A stretch of 39,892 nt of DNA from Tiamatella sp964451715 (GCA_964451715.1 CAYVIZ010000006.1:1-39892), one strand, 5' to 3'; counted from the first letter of the stretch, positions 31,637 to 39,846 are shown. Made by a program: numbers and translations. The notes: generated from the letters alone by a model not told the origin.

Positions 31637-33022
31637 GTGGGTGCACGAGAAGACCTGGAAGCATTCTTTAATCCCAGTAGCATAGCCATAGTGGGTGCAT
31701 CGCCGAAGCCCGGCAGCCTGGGGAGGGCGATACTGGATAATCTCAGGCTGAGGTTCAAAGGCAGGCTTTACCCTATTAACCCTAAGTATAGCAGCGAGCT
31801 TGGGTTAACATGGTATAGCAGCATTGGAGACCTCCCCGAGCCCCCCGACCTAGTGGTAATAGCCGTGAAGGCGGGCCTGGTCCCGCGTATACTAGAGTCG
31901 GCTGGAGAAAAAGGGGCCAAGGCGGCCGTTATAATAAGCGGAGGCTTCGCCGAGTCAGGGGAGGAGGGTAGGAGGCTCCAGGAGGAAGCCTACGCGATAG
32001 CTAGGAAGTATGGTGTAAGAGTCGTTGGGCCTAACTGCATAGGCGTGTATAACGCTTTAACAGGTGTAGACACCTTCTTCCTCCCCTATGATAGGATGAG
32101 GAGGCCTCCAAGGGGGCCTGTTGCTATAATAAGCCAGAGCGGCGCGTTTCTCGCCTCCATAATGGACTGGGCCGCCCTGGAGGGTATAGGTATAGCCAAG
32201 GCCGTCAACTTCGGCAACAAGATGGATGTGGACGAGGTCGACATGCTCGAGTACTTCGGGTGGGACGACGATATAAGGGTCATCCTTATGTACTTAGAAG
32301 GCCTGAGGCCGGGCCGTGGCAGGGAGTTTGTTAGAATAGCCAAGGAGGTTACTAGGAGGAAGCCCGTTATACTGTTGAAGGGAGGCAAGACCAGTAGAGG
32401 AGCAAGCGCCGCGGCCAGCCATACAGCTGCGTTGGCAGGAGACTACGACGTGCTCAGAGGGGTTATGAGGCAGGCTAGGATTATAGAGGCGGAAGAGGTT
32501 ATCGACATGTTCGACATGGGAAAGGCCCTCTCCAACCTGAACTACCCTAAGGGCCGGAGAGTCGGTATCGTGACTAACGCGGGTGGCCCAGGAGTTATAA
32601 TGGTGGATAACCTGGTCAGGTACGGCTTAGATGTACCCGAGTTCTCGCACAGTCTCCAGGAGAGGCTTAGAGAAGTATTCCCCCCCAGGGTCGCTGTGAG
32701 GAACCCTGTCGACTTGACCGGAGATGCTAGCAACGAGGACTACGAGAAGGCTCTCAGAACTGTTGTAGAGAGCGGCGAAGTAGACATTATTGTCGTCATA
32801 GCACTCATGCAACCCCCGGTTCTAACAGTGGAGCTCGGCGATCTTATAGCCGACATAGCCTGGGAGCATAGAAGAATCCCCTTCGTGGTGGTCACCATGG
32901 GGTCCGATATAGCTAACAGGCTTGCCGAGAGGATAGAAGGTAGAGGCATACCTGTATACCCGTTCCCCGAGCGGGCTGCACGGGCGGTTTACGCGATGGC
33001 TCATTGCTCCATGTGCAGGTGA
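31637..33022 (+). CDS. acdA: Acyl/acetyl-CoA synthetase (ADP-forming), alpha subunit
   Basis: This protein of 461 residues has the CoA-binding domain FFNPSSIAIVGASPKPGSLG, the succinyl-CoA-ligase-like domain VGPNCIGVYN and ISQSGAFLASIMDWA, and the phosphohistidine His in AAASHTAALAGD. With the beta subunit, encoded seven bases downstream, it converts an acyl-CoA, ADP and phosphate to the acid and ATP, the energy-conserving step of archaeal fermentation. The chain specificity (acetyl, isobutyryl, aryl) cannot be read. GTG 31637 follows GGGTG by six bases; GTG 31628 is in frame and would add three residues. The two subunits are separate here, as in Pyrococcus. Confidence 0.92.
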   Translation: MGAREDLEAFFNPSSIAIVGASPKPGSLGRAILDNLRLRFKGRLYPINPKYSSELGLTWYSSIGDLPEPPDLVVIAVKAGLVPRILESAGEKGAKAAVIISGGFAESGEEGRRLQEEAYAIARKYGVRVVGPNCIGVYNALTGVDTFFLPYDRMRRPPRGPVAIISQSGAFLASIMDWAALEGIGIAKAVNFGNKMDVDEVDMLEYFGWDDDIRVILMYLEGLRPGRGREFVRIAKEVTRRKPVILLKGGKTSRGASAAASHTAALAGDYDVLRGVMRQARIIEAEEVIDMFDMGKALSNLNYPKGRRVGIVTNAGGPGVIMVDNLVRYGLDVPEFSHSLQERLREVFPPRVAVRNPVDLTGDASNEDYEKALRTVVESGEVDIIVVIALMQPPVLTVELGDLIADIAWEHRRIPFVVVTMGSDIANRLAERIEGRGIPVYPFPERAARAVYAMAHCSMCR

Positions 33023-33029
33023 TCCAGTC

Positions 33030-33728
33030 ATGAGTGAAGCCGAGTCTCTTATAGAGGAGGCGTTGAGGGAAGGCAGGACGAAGCTGCTTGAGCATGAGTC
33101 CTATAAGCTGCTCGCGGGCCATGGTTTACCTGTACCGGAGTACTGTCTGGCGAGGAGCCTTAGAGAGGTACCACAATGCTCTACGCGTGTACGTTATCCC
33201 CACGTGTTGAAGGTTGTTAGCCCAGACATACTGCATAAGAGTGATGTGGGAGGAGTGGTTCTGGGGACCCGGAGCGTGGAGGAGGACCTGGAGGCCTACA
33301 AGTCCATCATGGATAGTGTGAGGACTAGGGCTCCGGGTGCCAGGGTGTATGGCGTGCTTGTGCAGTGGATGGTTCCCAAGGGTTTGGAGGTTATTGTGGG
33401 CGGTATAAGGGACAGGTTTTTCGATATAGTGGTTATGTTCGGCCTTGGAGGGGTTTTCGTAGAGGTATTACGCGATGTTTCATTCAGGGCTGCCCCCCTA
33501 GAGTATGGTGATACCGTGGAAATGATAGACGACATTAGGGCTAGGAAGATACTCTACGGGGTCAGAGGCATGCCTCCAAGGGATAGAGAAGCGGTTGCCA
33601 GGATTATTTATGGCGTTTACAGCATTATGGAAAGGCACAGAAATATAAGGGAGATCGACCTTAACCCCGTCATGAGCTATGAACGTGGAGCATACATCGC
33701 GGATGCGCGTATAATAATATCAAAGTAA
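33030..33728 (+). CDS. acdB: Acyl/acetyl-CoA synthetase (ADP-forming), beta subunit
   Basis: The 232-residue ATP-grasp subunit shows HESYKLLAGHGLPVPEY near the N-terminus, PHVLKVVSPDILHKSDVGGV, WMVPKGLEVIVGGIRD, FGLGGVFVEVLRDVSFR, and the closing IREIDLNPVMSYERGA. It binds ADP and phosphate and receives the phosphoryl group from the alpha-subunit histidine. The ATG has AGGTGATCC overlapping the end of the alpha gene. All family blocks are intact. Confidence 0.93.
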   Translation: MSEAESLIEEALREGRTKLLEHESYKLLAGHGLPVPEYCLARSLREVPQCSTRVRYPHVLKVVSPDILHKSDVGGVVLGTRSVEEDLEAYKSIMDSVRTRAPGARVYGVLVQWMVPKGLEVIVGGIRDRFFDIVVMFGLGGVFVEVLRDVSFRAAPLEYGDTVEMIDDIRARKILYGVRGMPPRDREAVARIIYGVYSIMERHRNIREIDLNPVMSYERGAYIADARIIISK

Positions 33729-33760
33729 AAACCCGTGTAAAACGGAGGTAGTAAATAGTC

Positions 33761-34639
33761 TTGGCGGAAACCGGGACGGTGGAGCTCCAGGAGAACGAGA
33801 TACTCAACCGGATAAGCGAGATACGACAGAAGCTCAAAGAGATAACGGAGCAGAGGAGCAGCCTCATAGACGAGGTAAAGATAGAGCGTAGGAAGAGGCG
33901 TGAGCTGCTAGACAGGAGAAGACAGCTTATAGAGGAGCTGAAGAAGCTCCGCGAGGAGAAGAACAAGCTATTCGAGGAGCTCGGCTCTCTGAAGGAGAGG
34001 CGGGACGAGCTTAGCAAGGCTCTGCACGAGAAGATAGACGAGCTCAAGAAGTTCAAGGAGCAGTTCAAGGATGAGAAGCTTATGAAGGTTAGTATATCCT
34101 CCATCCAGAGGAGGATACAACAGCTTGAATGGAAGCAGCAGACACAAGTCCTCTCACCGCAGGAGGAGAACGAGATAGTTAGGAGGATAATGGAGCTGGA
34201 GGAGCTGCTTGAGAAGGCTAAAGAAGCGAAGAAGCTCAAGTCACAGTTCATATCTGTTAAAGCGGAGCTGGCCAAGATAAGGGTCGAGCTGAAGGACGTT
34301 AACACCCGCCTCAGAGAGATAAGGGAGTCGATAGGCAGGGTGAAGGAGAGGATAAACAGTCTGAGCAGCGAGGTAGACGATCTCAACAAGCAGATAGACG
34401 TCCTCACCGAGGACGTGGAGGCTAAAAGCAAGACTATAGACGACCTGTCGAGGGAGAGGACAGAGCTTAGAAGCCAGCTTAAAATACTCAACGAGCAGCT
34501 TAGGGCTATAAGGATGGGAGAGGATGCCAAGAAGGTTGAGGAATATGTGGAGGAGAGGAAGAAGCTGATAATGGAGAAGCTCAACCGCGGAGAGAGGCTC
34601 ACACTGGAGGAGATGAAGATACTCTACGGAGAACTCTAA
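33761..34639 (+). CDS. Coiled-coil protein, COG1340-like
   Basis: Almost the whole 292-residue chain is charged heptad-type coiled coil (runs such as KKLREEKNKLFEELGSLKER), with one break near residues 107-128 (KLMKVSISSIQRRIQQLEWK and VLSPQEENEIVRRIMEL). It ends in a short non-coil tail, GERLTLEEMKILYGEL. This architecture matches the archaeal uncharacterised coiled-coil family COG1340. There are no catalytic motifs. Some databases name crenarchaeal homologues phosphoserine phosphatase, which the sequence does not support. The TTG start has GGAGGT ten bases upstream. Its function is unknown; the next gene, DUF373, is also an archaea-specific unknown. Confidence 0.8.
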   Translation: MAETGTVELQENEILNRISEIRQKLKEITEQRSSLIDEVKIERRKRRELLDRRRQLIEELKKLREEKNKLFEELGSLKERRDELSKALHEKIDELKKFKEQFKDEKLMKVSISSIQRRIQQLEWKQQTQVLSPQEENEIVRRIMELEELLEKAKEAKKLKSQFISVKAELAKIRVELKDVNTRLREIRESIGRVKERINSLSSEVDDLNKQIDVLTEDVEAKSKTIDDLSRERTELRSQLKILNEQLRAIRMGEDAKKVEEYVEERKKLIMEKLNRGERLTLEEMKILYGEL

Positions 34640-34708
34640 GGGCTCCAATTTCTTCAAGCGCAACTTATTTCTACGTCTTGTTATCTATTTAGTTAACTGT
34701 GGAATGGC

Positions 34709-35875
34709 ATGGGGGACGAGAAGCTCTTTCTAGTGATCGTTATAGATGTAGACGACGACCTGGGATCCATAGGGATAGAAACCCCTGTTATAGGAGAGGA
34801 TGAAGTACGTAGAGTAGCCGAGGCATTCGGGCTTCAAAGACCGGAGGATAGCGACCTTAATGCAATATACAAGGGCCTTAAGATATATAGGGAGCAAGTT
34901 GGCTCGGGTAGACGTTCAGAGATAGTATTACTATCAGGCGACCCAGTCAATACTCTCCGTGCCCACAAAAGGATCATAGAGGGCCTAGAAGAGGCTCTCG
35001 AGAAACTAGGAGTATCCCCCGGCTCTGTCGAGGCTTTGATTGTGAGTGACGGTGCCGAGGATGAGACAGTTATACCATTGATATCTAGTAGGGTGAAGCT
35101 TATCGGGTTAGAGAGGATAGTGGTTACTCAGCACGTGGGGATAGAAACAACCTATGTTATACTCGGTAGGCTAATAAAGAAAGCCATTTTCGAACCCAGG
35201 TTTTCGAAGTACTTCGTCGGCGTTCCAGGCGTGATACTCCTCTCCGCTGCCCTTCTTGCCATGACCGGGTGGTTCACATATGCAGTACAGCTAGGCGCCC
35301 TCATACTCGCTGTTGCAATGATCATACGCGGCTTCAGCCTTGAACCCTACATAGAGCGCATGATGCAGGAGGCTAAGCAGTTCTTTGTACCGGGGGGAGA
35401 GCATTATCATCTCATAATAGTTGCAAACACCACTCTGCTAGTCAACTTCCTGATAACAGTCTTCCTGGTATACTATAACTGGTCCACTGTAGAAGACGTG
35501 GTTCACAGGATAGCATACATACTGGGTTATCCGCTGGTGATCTTAGGCTTCGGGATTGTAGCCTTCCAAGTGGGTAGGCTAATGGTCTACATGGAGACTA
35601 ACCGTAAGAAGATGTACGACGAGGTTCTCAAGATAATGGTCACCACGACTCTAGTCCTAGCGGGATACGTACTGGGTGATAGTCTTGAGAGCTTACCCTC
35701 TAATCCGAGCTCGGATCTACTGTCTAGTGTGATTATAGAATCAGGCTTCCTCCATATACTGTTTGCGGGGCTTGGCATAATCGCGATGGTCTATGTATAT
35801 CTTAGGGTGACAGGTAGGTATGTAGTAGAGGATTCTACCTCCCAAAATTCCTCTGAACACTCTGATACCAAGTGA
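34709..35875 (+). CDS. DUF373 family membrane protein
   Basis: This 388-residue protein has a soluble N-terminal domain of about 150 residues with the conserved acidic motifs IVIDVDDDLGS, VLLSGDP and VSDGAEDETV, followed by about six membrane helices (residues 170-360). The arrangement is that of archaeal DUF373 proteins, whose function is unknown. The acidic DxDDD motif might bind metal, which is my inference. The ATG lies 69 bases after the coiled-coil gene. The final 41 bases overlap the convergent prenyltransferase gene, so the tails of the two proteins are encoded on both strands of the same DNA. Confidence 0.85.
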   Translation: MGDEKLFLVIVIDVDDDLGSIGIETPVIGEDEVRRVAEAFGLQRPEDSDLNAIYKGLKIYREQVGSGRRSEIVLLSGDPVNTLRAHKRIIEGLEEALEKLGVSPGSVEALIVSDGAEDETVIPLISSRVKLIGLERIVVTQHVGIETTYVILGRLIKKAIFEPRFSKYFVGVPGVILLSAALLAMTGWFTYAVQLGALILAVAMIIRGFSLEPYIERMMQEAKQFFVPGGEHYHLIIVANTTLLVNFLITVFLVYYNWSTVEDVVHRIAYILGYPLVILGFGIVAFQVGRLMVYMETNRKKMYDEVLKIMVTTTLVLAGYVLGDSLESLPSNPSSDLLSSVIIESGFLHILFAGLGIIAMVYVYLRVTGRYVVEDSTSQNSSEHSDTK

Positions 35876-36533
35876 GGACGTGGATAAGATCATCTTTGCT
35901 GAAAGAAGGCCAAGGCTTGTCTGTGAAGTATAGCTCTGCGTAACGCGAGTTAACTGGGAAGAAGTCACTGAGTCTCCTCTGTCCACCGGTTCTTATTATA
36001 AGATCAATCGAGGGCATAGATTTGTAGCTTATAGGTCTAGAGCCTCCATCCCTGTCCTTCTCTATTTCTAGTAAACTACTATAACACAACGCCACCCCTA
36101 GTATACCTCCCTTTCTCTGCCGTGTATCAGCCTCCAATATTTCAATTCTTCTTTTTATCTCTTCAGGTAACAGGTTTATTTCTCCGAAGAACATGACCCT
36201 TATATCATTCCGAACAAGATCTTCATCCTCGGATAACTCGTTTACACCCCTAACTATTAGCTCATAGAGCGTTTCAAGCTCCTCGCTACTTCTCCGTGTA
36301 CAATTATCGTATGACATTGCATATACTGAAAGATATCTCACACCAAGTCTTAACAATTCTTTCATAATGCTCCTTAGTGTACTATAGCCTAAATTGTAAG
36401 CCATCCTGTAGGTTATACGTTTTAGCCTAGAAAACCTCCTATTACCATCCGGGATTATCCCAACATGTCGAGGTATTACTGTTAAGGTATTCTTCAGTGT
36501 TTCACTGGTCATGCTAGCTAGCTGTACGTTCAT
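35835..36533 (-). CDS. uppS: cis-Prenyltransferase (undecaprenyl/polyprenyl diphosphate synthase family)
   Basis: The 232-residue enzyme has the substrate motif RHVGIIPDGNRRFSR (family HVAIIMDGNRRWA) and ends with DLIIRTGGQRRLSDFF and YAELYFTDKPWPSF (family RTSGExRLSNF and ELYFTDxxWP). It elongates prenyl diphosphate with cis isoprene units to make the lipid carrier for archaeal glycosylation. Two deviations stand out: GGQ in place of SGE in the RTSGE block, and MSYDNCTRR where FSxENWxRP is usual. The start is ATG 36533 with GGGTGA eight bases upstream; the frame is open to GTG 36545. It converges with DUF373 and diverges from the DUF84 gene. Confidence 0.88.
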   Translation of the reverse strand: MNVQLASMTSETLKNTLTVIPRHVGIIPDGNRRFSRLKRITYRMAYNLGYSTLRSIMKELLRLGVRYLSVYAMSYDNCTRRSSEELETLYELIVRGVNELSEDEDLVRNDIRVMFFGEINLLPEEIKRRIEILEADTRQRKGGILGVALCYSSLLEIEKDRDGGSRPISYKSMPSIDLIIRTGGQRRLSDFFPVNSRYAELYFTDKPWPSFSKDDLIHVLTWYQSVQRNFGR

Positions 36534-36583
36534 CTCAACAGTCACCCATAGTAATGGAGAGCCTCTTGCTCCATCTAGTTACT

Positions 36584-36595
36584 ATCTAATTAGAT
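36584..36595. promoter_or_regulatory. ATCTAATTAGAT palindrome in divergent spacer
   Basis: A perfect 12-base palindrome lies between the divergent cis-prenyltransferase and DUF84 genes, about 50 bases from the former's start. It is a plausible regulator site, but no regulator gene is adjacent and chance in A/T-rich DNA is possible. Confidence 0.3.
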
Positions 36596-36636
36596 GAATC
36601 ACAGAACCACGTTATTAAATAATAAACCCGTCTCGG

Positions 36637-36644
36637 ATTAAAAG
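36637..36644 (+). promoter_or_regulatory. TATA-like box of the DUF84 gene
   Basis: ATTAAAAG is centred about 26 bases before ATG 36667, consistent with a leaderless transcript. No ribosome-binding site is seen before that ATG. Confidence 0.4.
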
Positions 36645-36666
36645 TGCAGATTAGGGTAGAAACAAG

Positions 36667-37248
36667 ATGAAGGCTTGCATAGGATCTAGTAACGAGATGA
36701 AGCTAAGGGCTGCACGCAGGGCATTCAGAAGTATAGGAGTCAGCCACGTTGAAATGGTTGGTGTGGAATCCGGGGTTCCGCCTCAGCCTGTTGGATTGAA
36801 AGATATAGTCTTAGGATCCATAAATAGGGCTAGACAGGCTCTATCACTATGCAACGCCGACTTCGGCGTCGGAGTAGAATCAGGATTAACCCCCTTCCCC
36901 TCGCCCTCCGGCTTTCTGGTATTCCAGCTGGCTACAGTGATCGATTCCAATGAAAGAGTTAGCACAGGTATAAGCCCTGGATTTGAACTCTATGACTGGG
37001 AGAATAAAGAGGTTTCACAAGGTGTGGAGCTCAGCAAAATAGTTGAAAACGTGAGAAATCCGGGTGACATGGGAGAACATATAGGTTATATAGGATATAT
37101 GACCCACGGCATAGTCACACGTTTCGACCTTACATACTATGCCATAATAATGGCTCTTAAACCATGGATACACGGTGATACCAGTAGGCTTCTATCAATA
37201 AGTGGATATCTAGAATCACTAAGGACGATATTCGGGTTAGACTTATAA
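36667..37248 (+). CDS. DUF84 inosine/xanthosine triphosphatase-like NTPase
   Basis: The 193-residue protein begins MKACIGSSNEMKLRAARRAF, the family's substrate loop, and continues with VGVESGVPPQPVGLKDIVLGSINRA (interrupted by no gap), DFGVGVESGL, and NPGDMGEHIGYIGYMTHG. This is the DUF84/YjjX pattern. Such enzymes hydrolyse deaminated purine triphosphates (ITP, XTP) and protect nucleic acids from wrong bases. The ATG start is probably leaderless. The ribosomal protein gene S8e follows after 43 bases. The family is secure; activity is inferred from bacterial relatives. Confidence 0.85.
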   Translation: MKACIGSSNEMKLRAARRAFRSIGVSHVEMVGVESGVPPQPVGLKDIVLGSINRARQALSLCNADFGVGVESGLTPFPSPSGFLVFQLATVIDSNERVSTGISPGFELYDWENKEVSQGVELSKIVENVRNPGDMGEHIGYIGYMTHGIVTRFDLTYYAIIMALKPWIHGDTSRLLSISGYLESLRTIFGLDL

Positions 37249-37291
37249 TCCTTAATACTAGTGAATATCCAGTACGACGGGGGATGAGGTA

Positions 37292-37687
37292 ATGGGCGTA
37301 TACCATGAGAGGGACAATAAGAAGCCTAGTGGGGGGAAGAGAAGGTATTCCTATAAGGTTAAGAGGAAAGCCCTCACAGGCAGGTATTTTGTTCCCGCCA
37401 TATTTTCATCCGAGTCAGAGAAGGAGTCACGGGTTAAGATACGGGTAAGGGGAGGCAACATTAAGGTCAGGCTTAAAAAGGTCAGATACGCTAATGTGGT
37501 TGATAAGAAGTCGGGTAAGGCTTTCAAATCGGAGATACTATCAGTTATTGAGACGCCTGCCAATAGAGAGTACAAGAGACGTAACATTATAACCAAGGGA
37601 ACAGTGATAGAAACCAAGCATGGCAATGCAGTGGTTGTCAGCCGGCCTGGCCAGGATGGTGTTGTCAACGCCGTCTTAATAGGATGA
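37292..37687 (+). CDS. rps8e: Small-subunit ribosomal protein S8e
   Basis: The 131-residue basic protein starts MGVYHERDNKKPSGGKRR and continues with KRKALTGRYF, KVRLKKVRYANVVD, ETPANREYKRRNIITKGTVI and a closing SRPGQDGVVNAVLIG, the archaeal S8e pattern. It binds 16S rRNA in the small subunit. The ATG follows GGGGGATGAGGT. The adjacency to SRP19 is a gene order I recall from other Crenarchaeota. Confidence 0.96.
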   Translation: MGVYHERDNKKPSGGKRRYSYKVKRKALTGRYFVPAIFSSESEKESRVKIRVRGGNIKVRLKKVRYANVVDKKSGKAFKSEILSVIETPANREYKRRNIITKGTVIETKHGNAVVVSRPGQDGVVNAVLIG

Positions 37688-37801
37688 CCTCCTTATAAAC
37701 CGTTCCACAAGTATCATTTGTTTTCTGGAAGCGGCCTCGCCGCCTTTAGAAGAAGGCTTCAGTCGGAAGTGTACACGCTTTATATGGTTTGGTGTTGTCC
37801 T

Positions 37802-38107
37802 TTGACTAAAAGAGACTATAAAGGAGAGAAGGTCACGGTTTGGCCCGAGTACATAGATGCCACGAGGCCTCGAAGACTAGGTCGTAAAATATCGCTTAGA
37901 GAAGCTGTTAAGAAGCCGAGTCTTGAAGAGGTTAGGAGAGCCGCTGAAGAGTTAGGGCTTGACCCTATCGTCGAGGAAGATGTCAAGTATCCAAGGAATT
38001 GGATGTATAGTAAAGGAGTTGTGATGGTGTCAAAGGCGAAGCCTAAAACCGTTCTTTTAAGGGATATCGCTCGCCGTATCAGGGAGAGGCGTGCCAGGAA
38101 GGGCTAA
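37802..38107 (+). CDS. srp19: Signal recognition particle protein SRP19
   Basis: The 101-residue chain has KVTVWPEYIDATRPRRLGRK, PSLEEVRRAAEELGLDP, and YPRNWMYSKGVVMV, all SRP19 family blocks, and a basic tail RDIARRIRERRARKG. It binds SRP RNA and helps SRP54 assemble for co-translational targeting. The start chosen is TTG 37802 with GGTG seven bases upstream, giving the family's normal short N-terminus (MTKRDYKGEKV). The frame is open back to 37718, but the extra 28 residues are unlike SRP19 and lack a ribosome-binding site; ATG 37784 is the intermediate choice. Confidence 0.92.
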   Translation: MTKRDYKGEKVTVWPEYIDATRPRRLGRKISLREAVKKPSLEEVRRAAEELGLDPIVEEDVKYPRNWMYSKGVVMVSKAKPKTVLLRDIARRIRERRARKG

Positions 38108-38279
38108 ATGGTCTTTTGTAAATTCTTGTCATTTCTTGGTGTTTGGAATATGTTTTTCCATTATCTGAACATGTAATCCGCAAGATAATACTTCCAGTCA
38201 CCTCCCCCTAGGCTGTTTTACTCTTAAAATCATTAACCACCGAAACCACTATAACCCGGCGTAGCCCACCGGGGGTAAC
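38108..38279. other. Intergenic spacer, SRP19 to Gar1
   Basis: This 172-base spacer has pyrimidine-rich stretches and a T-run (TTTTTCC, 38153-38159) that could terminate the upstream transcript, and CTTAAAATC near 38223 that could be the TATA element of gar1. No gene or RNA was recognised in it. Confidence 0.4.
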
Positions 38280-38657
38280 ATGGGAACAAACATGAAACAA
38301 CGACTTGGAAGCGTGTACAAAATAGCACCAGGGAATCTAGTGCTTGTAAGACTAGGTAACACCAGAAGGCCACCTAGACTAGGGCTCAAGGTATACGCAC
38401 GGGAAGGACGGGATCATATAGGGAGGCTCATAGACGTTATAGGCCCCGTAGACGAGCCCTTCGGGGTAGTCAAGCTAGAGGCCGGGGCCGAGATAGGTAT
38501 AGGTGACATGCTGTACATAGAGCCTCCCACAAGAAGGAATGTAAAGAAAACGAAGAAAACAAAACCCTTTGAGAGCAGGAAGAAGAGGAAACGGTTTAAG
38601 CAAGGCAGAAAACAGGGAAGCAAACGGTTCCGAATGGGAAGGAGGTATAGAAAATAA
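38280..38657 (+). CDS. gar1: H/ACA RNP protein Gar1
   Basis: The 125-residue protein has the Gar1 barrel: LGSVYKIAPGNLVLVRLGN, HIGRLIDVIGPVDEPFGVVK and GDMLYIEPP, followed by a very basic tail rich in K and R (SRKKRKRFKQGRK and RFRMGRRYRK). Gar1 is a subunit of the H/ACA guide complex that makes pseudouridine in rRNA. The ATG is preceded by GGGGGT; an in-frame ATG at 38292 is possible. The tail of about 40 basic residues exceeds the core archaeal form and probably binds RNA. The tfb gene follows after 54 bases, an arrangement I recall from other crenarchaea. Confidence 0.92.
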   Translation: MGTNMKQRLGSVYKIAPGNLVLVRLGNTRRPPRLGLKVYAREGRDHIGRLIDVIGPVDEPFGVVKLEAGAEIGIGDMLYIEPPTRRNVKKTKKTKPFESRKKRKRFKQGRKQGSKRFRMGRRYRK

Positions 38658-38673
38658 TCAAGCATATACTAGT

Positions 38674-38702
38674 CCCCGGGCAGTAGACGGGCTGCGCCGG
38701 GG
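38674..38702 (+). promoter_or_regulatory. Hairpin overlapping the tfb ribosome-binding site
   Basis: CCCCGG (38674-38679) pairs with CCGGGG (38697-38702) and GCAG (38680-38683) with CTGC (38692-38695) over an eight-base loop, with one bulged G. The 3' arm runs into GGGGGAGGAAGG, the ribosome-binding site of tfb, so the fold could limit initiation. Confidence 0.45.
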
Positions 38703-38711
38703 GAGGAAGGA

Positions 38712-39803
38712 TTGTCGGTTACTATAGGAGAAATAGGCTCGGAAACAGTTTCGGATCCTAATACAAGGTGCGTGCAGTTATGTGGTAACCCTTACGCCTA
38801 TTTTAACGTGTTAACAAGGCAATGTGTCTGCGAAGCCAGTATGGAAGATAAAATCCTGGTCAACCCGGACGGCCTAAGCAGGCAGAGGAGGAACGACGGT
38901 ATCATACCCAATGATCCTACACGCCATGATCGGGGCATAGGGGTGTACAACATTGACACGGCGAGAGACGCTTCTGGTAGGAAGTTGACTGGCTCGCGTA
39001 GGCTTGAGGCGTTGAGAATAAGGAAGAATAGTAAGAGAACAAGGAGGAGTGAGAGAAGCGAGATAACGAGTAGGCAAGAGCTTAAGAACCTCTCCGTTAC
39101 TTTGGGCCTTGACAAGAATACTGCTTTATTATCAACGGCTATGCGCATACTTGAGGAGGCTATAAAACAGAAGCTTGTTAAGGGCTTTAACAGGAAGTAC
39201 TTCGCCGCCGCCGCGATATACAAGGCCGCTGTTACTCACGGTGTTAATGTAAGCATACATAGTATATCAAGACACTATGGTGGAGACTTTGCAAGAGAGA
39301 AGATGTGGGATGCTCTTACAAAGCTTGAGAAGAACGGTATAACTAGGAAAGTAATACCTGACGCCTCTAAAAGGGTTGCATCCGTGAAGGAAGGCGCTCG
39401 TAGGGCTTTAGTGGAAATAGGTAACAAGCTAGAGCTTAACCAGAAAACCATACTATCAGCGCTCAAGCTTCTAGAGAAAATAGATCGTGTGGTTAGAGTA
39501 CAGGGACGCAGCTCTTATGCTGTAGCCGCTACAACCCTCTTCCTAGCATCCAGGTTCTATGGGTTAGAGCCTGGTAAGCTTATACAGAAGAATATATCCA
39601 AAGCGTCTAACATAGTAGACGCTACTATAAGGAAAACCTATACCCGACTATTCAAGGACACGGTCGTGATAGTTTACATAGGAGAGAAGAGAGATGTGGG
39701 AAGCCCCCTCTATCAGTTTACACCTTTCAAAGGATATCATACACACTCCTCTATACCGCAGTCTATAACAACTATAGGGAATCCCTTGGAGGCTAGAACT
39801 TAG
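38712..39803 (+). CDS. tfb: Transcription initiation factor TFB, divergent zinc ribbon
   Basis: The 363-residue protein has an N-terminal Cys cluster (RCVQLCGNPYAYF and QCVCEAS), a B-reader/linker region with HDRGIGVYNIDTARDASGRK and RRLEALRIRKN, and two cyclin-like repeats (about residues 120-215 and 225-320). TFB bridges TBP at the promoter and RNA polymerase. The ribbon spacing, C-x3-C and later C-x-C, differs from the canonical CxxC pairs. The tail past residue 322 (IGEKRDVGSPLYQFTPF and on) is an extension not seen in standard TFB. The start is TTG 38712 right after GGGGGAGGAAGG. It is either the main TFB of this lineage or a paralogue; the other tfb genes lie outside the window. Confidence 0.9.
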   Translation: MSVTIGEIGSETVSDPNTRCVQLCGNPYAYFNVLTRQCVCEASMEDKILVNPDGLSRQRRNDGIIPNDPTRHDRGIGVYNIDTARDASGRKLTGSRRLEALRIRKNSKRTRRSERSEITSRQELKNLSVTLGLDKNTALLSTAMRILEEAIKQKLVKGFNRKYFAAAAIYKAAVTHGVNVSIHSISRHYGGDFAREKMWDALTKLEKNGITRKVIPDASKRVASVKEGARRALVEIGNKLELNQKTILSALKLLEKIDRVVRVQGRSSYAVAATTLFLASRFYGLEPGKLIQKNISKASNIVDATIRKTYTRLFKDTVVIVYIGEKRDVGSPLYQFTPFKGYHTHSSIPQSITTIGNPLEART

Positions 39804-39846
39804 TTTTCATGGTTCTCTAATCCCACTAGTTTCTACTCTGAAATAC

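Noticed and set aside
37779..37786. TTTATATG as TATA box of srp19
   Set aside because: It would place the transcription start after the chosen TTG start at 37802; read-through from the S8e gene is more likely.
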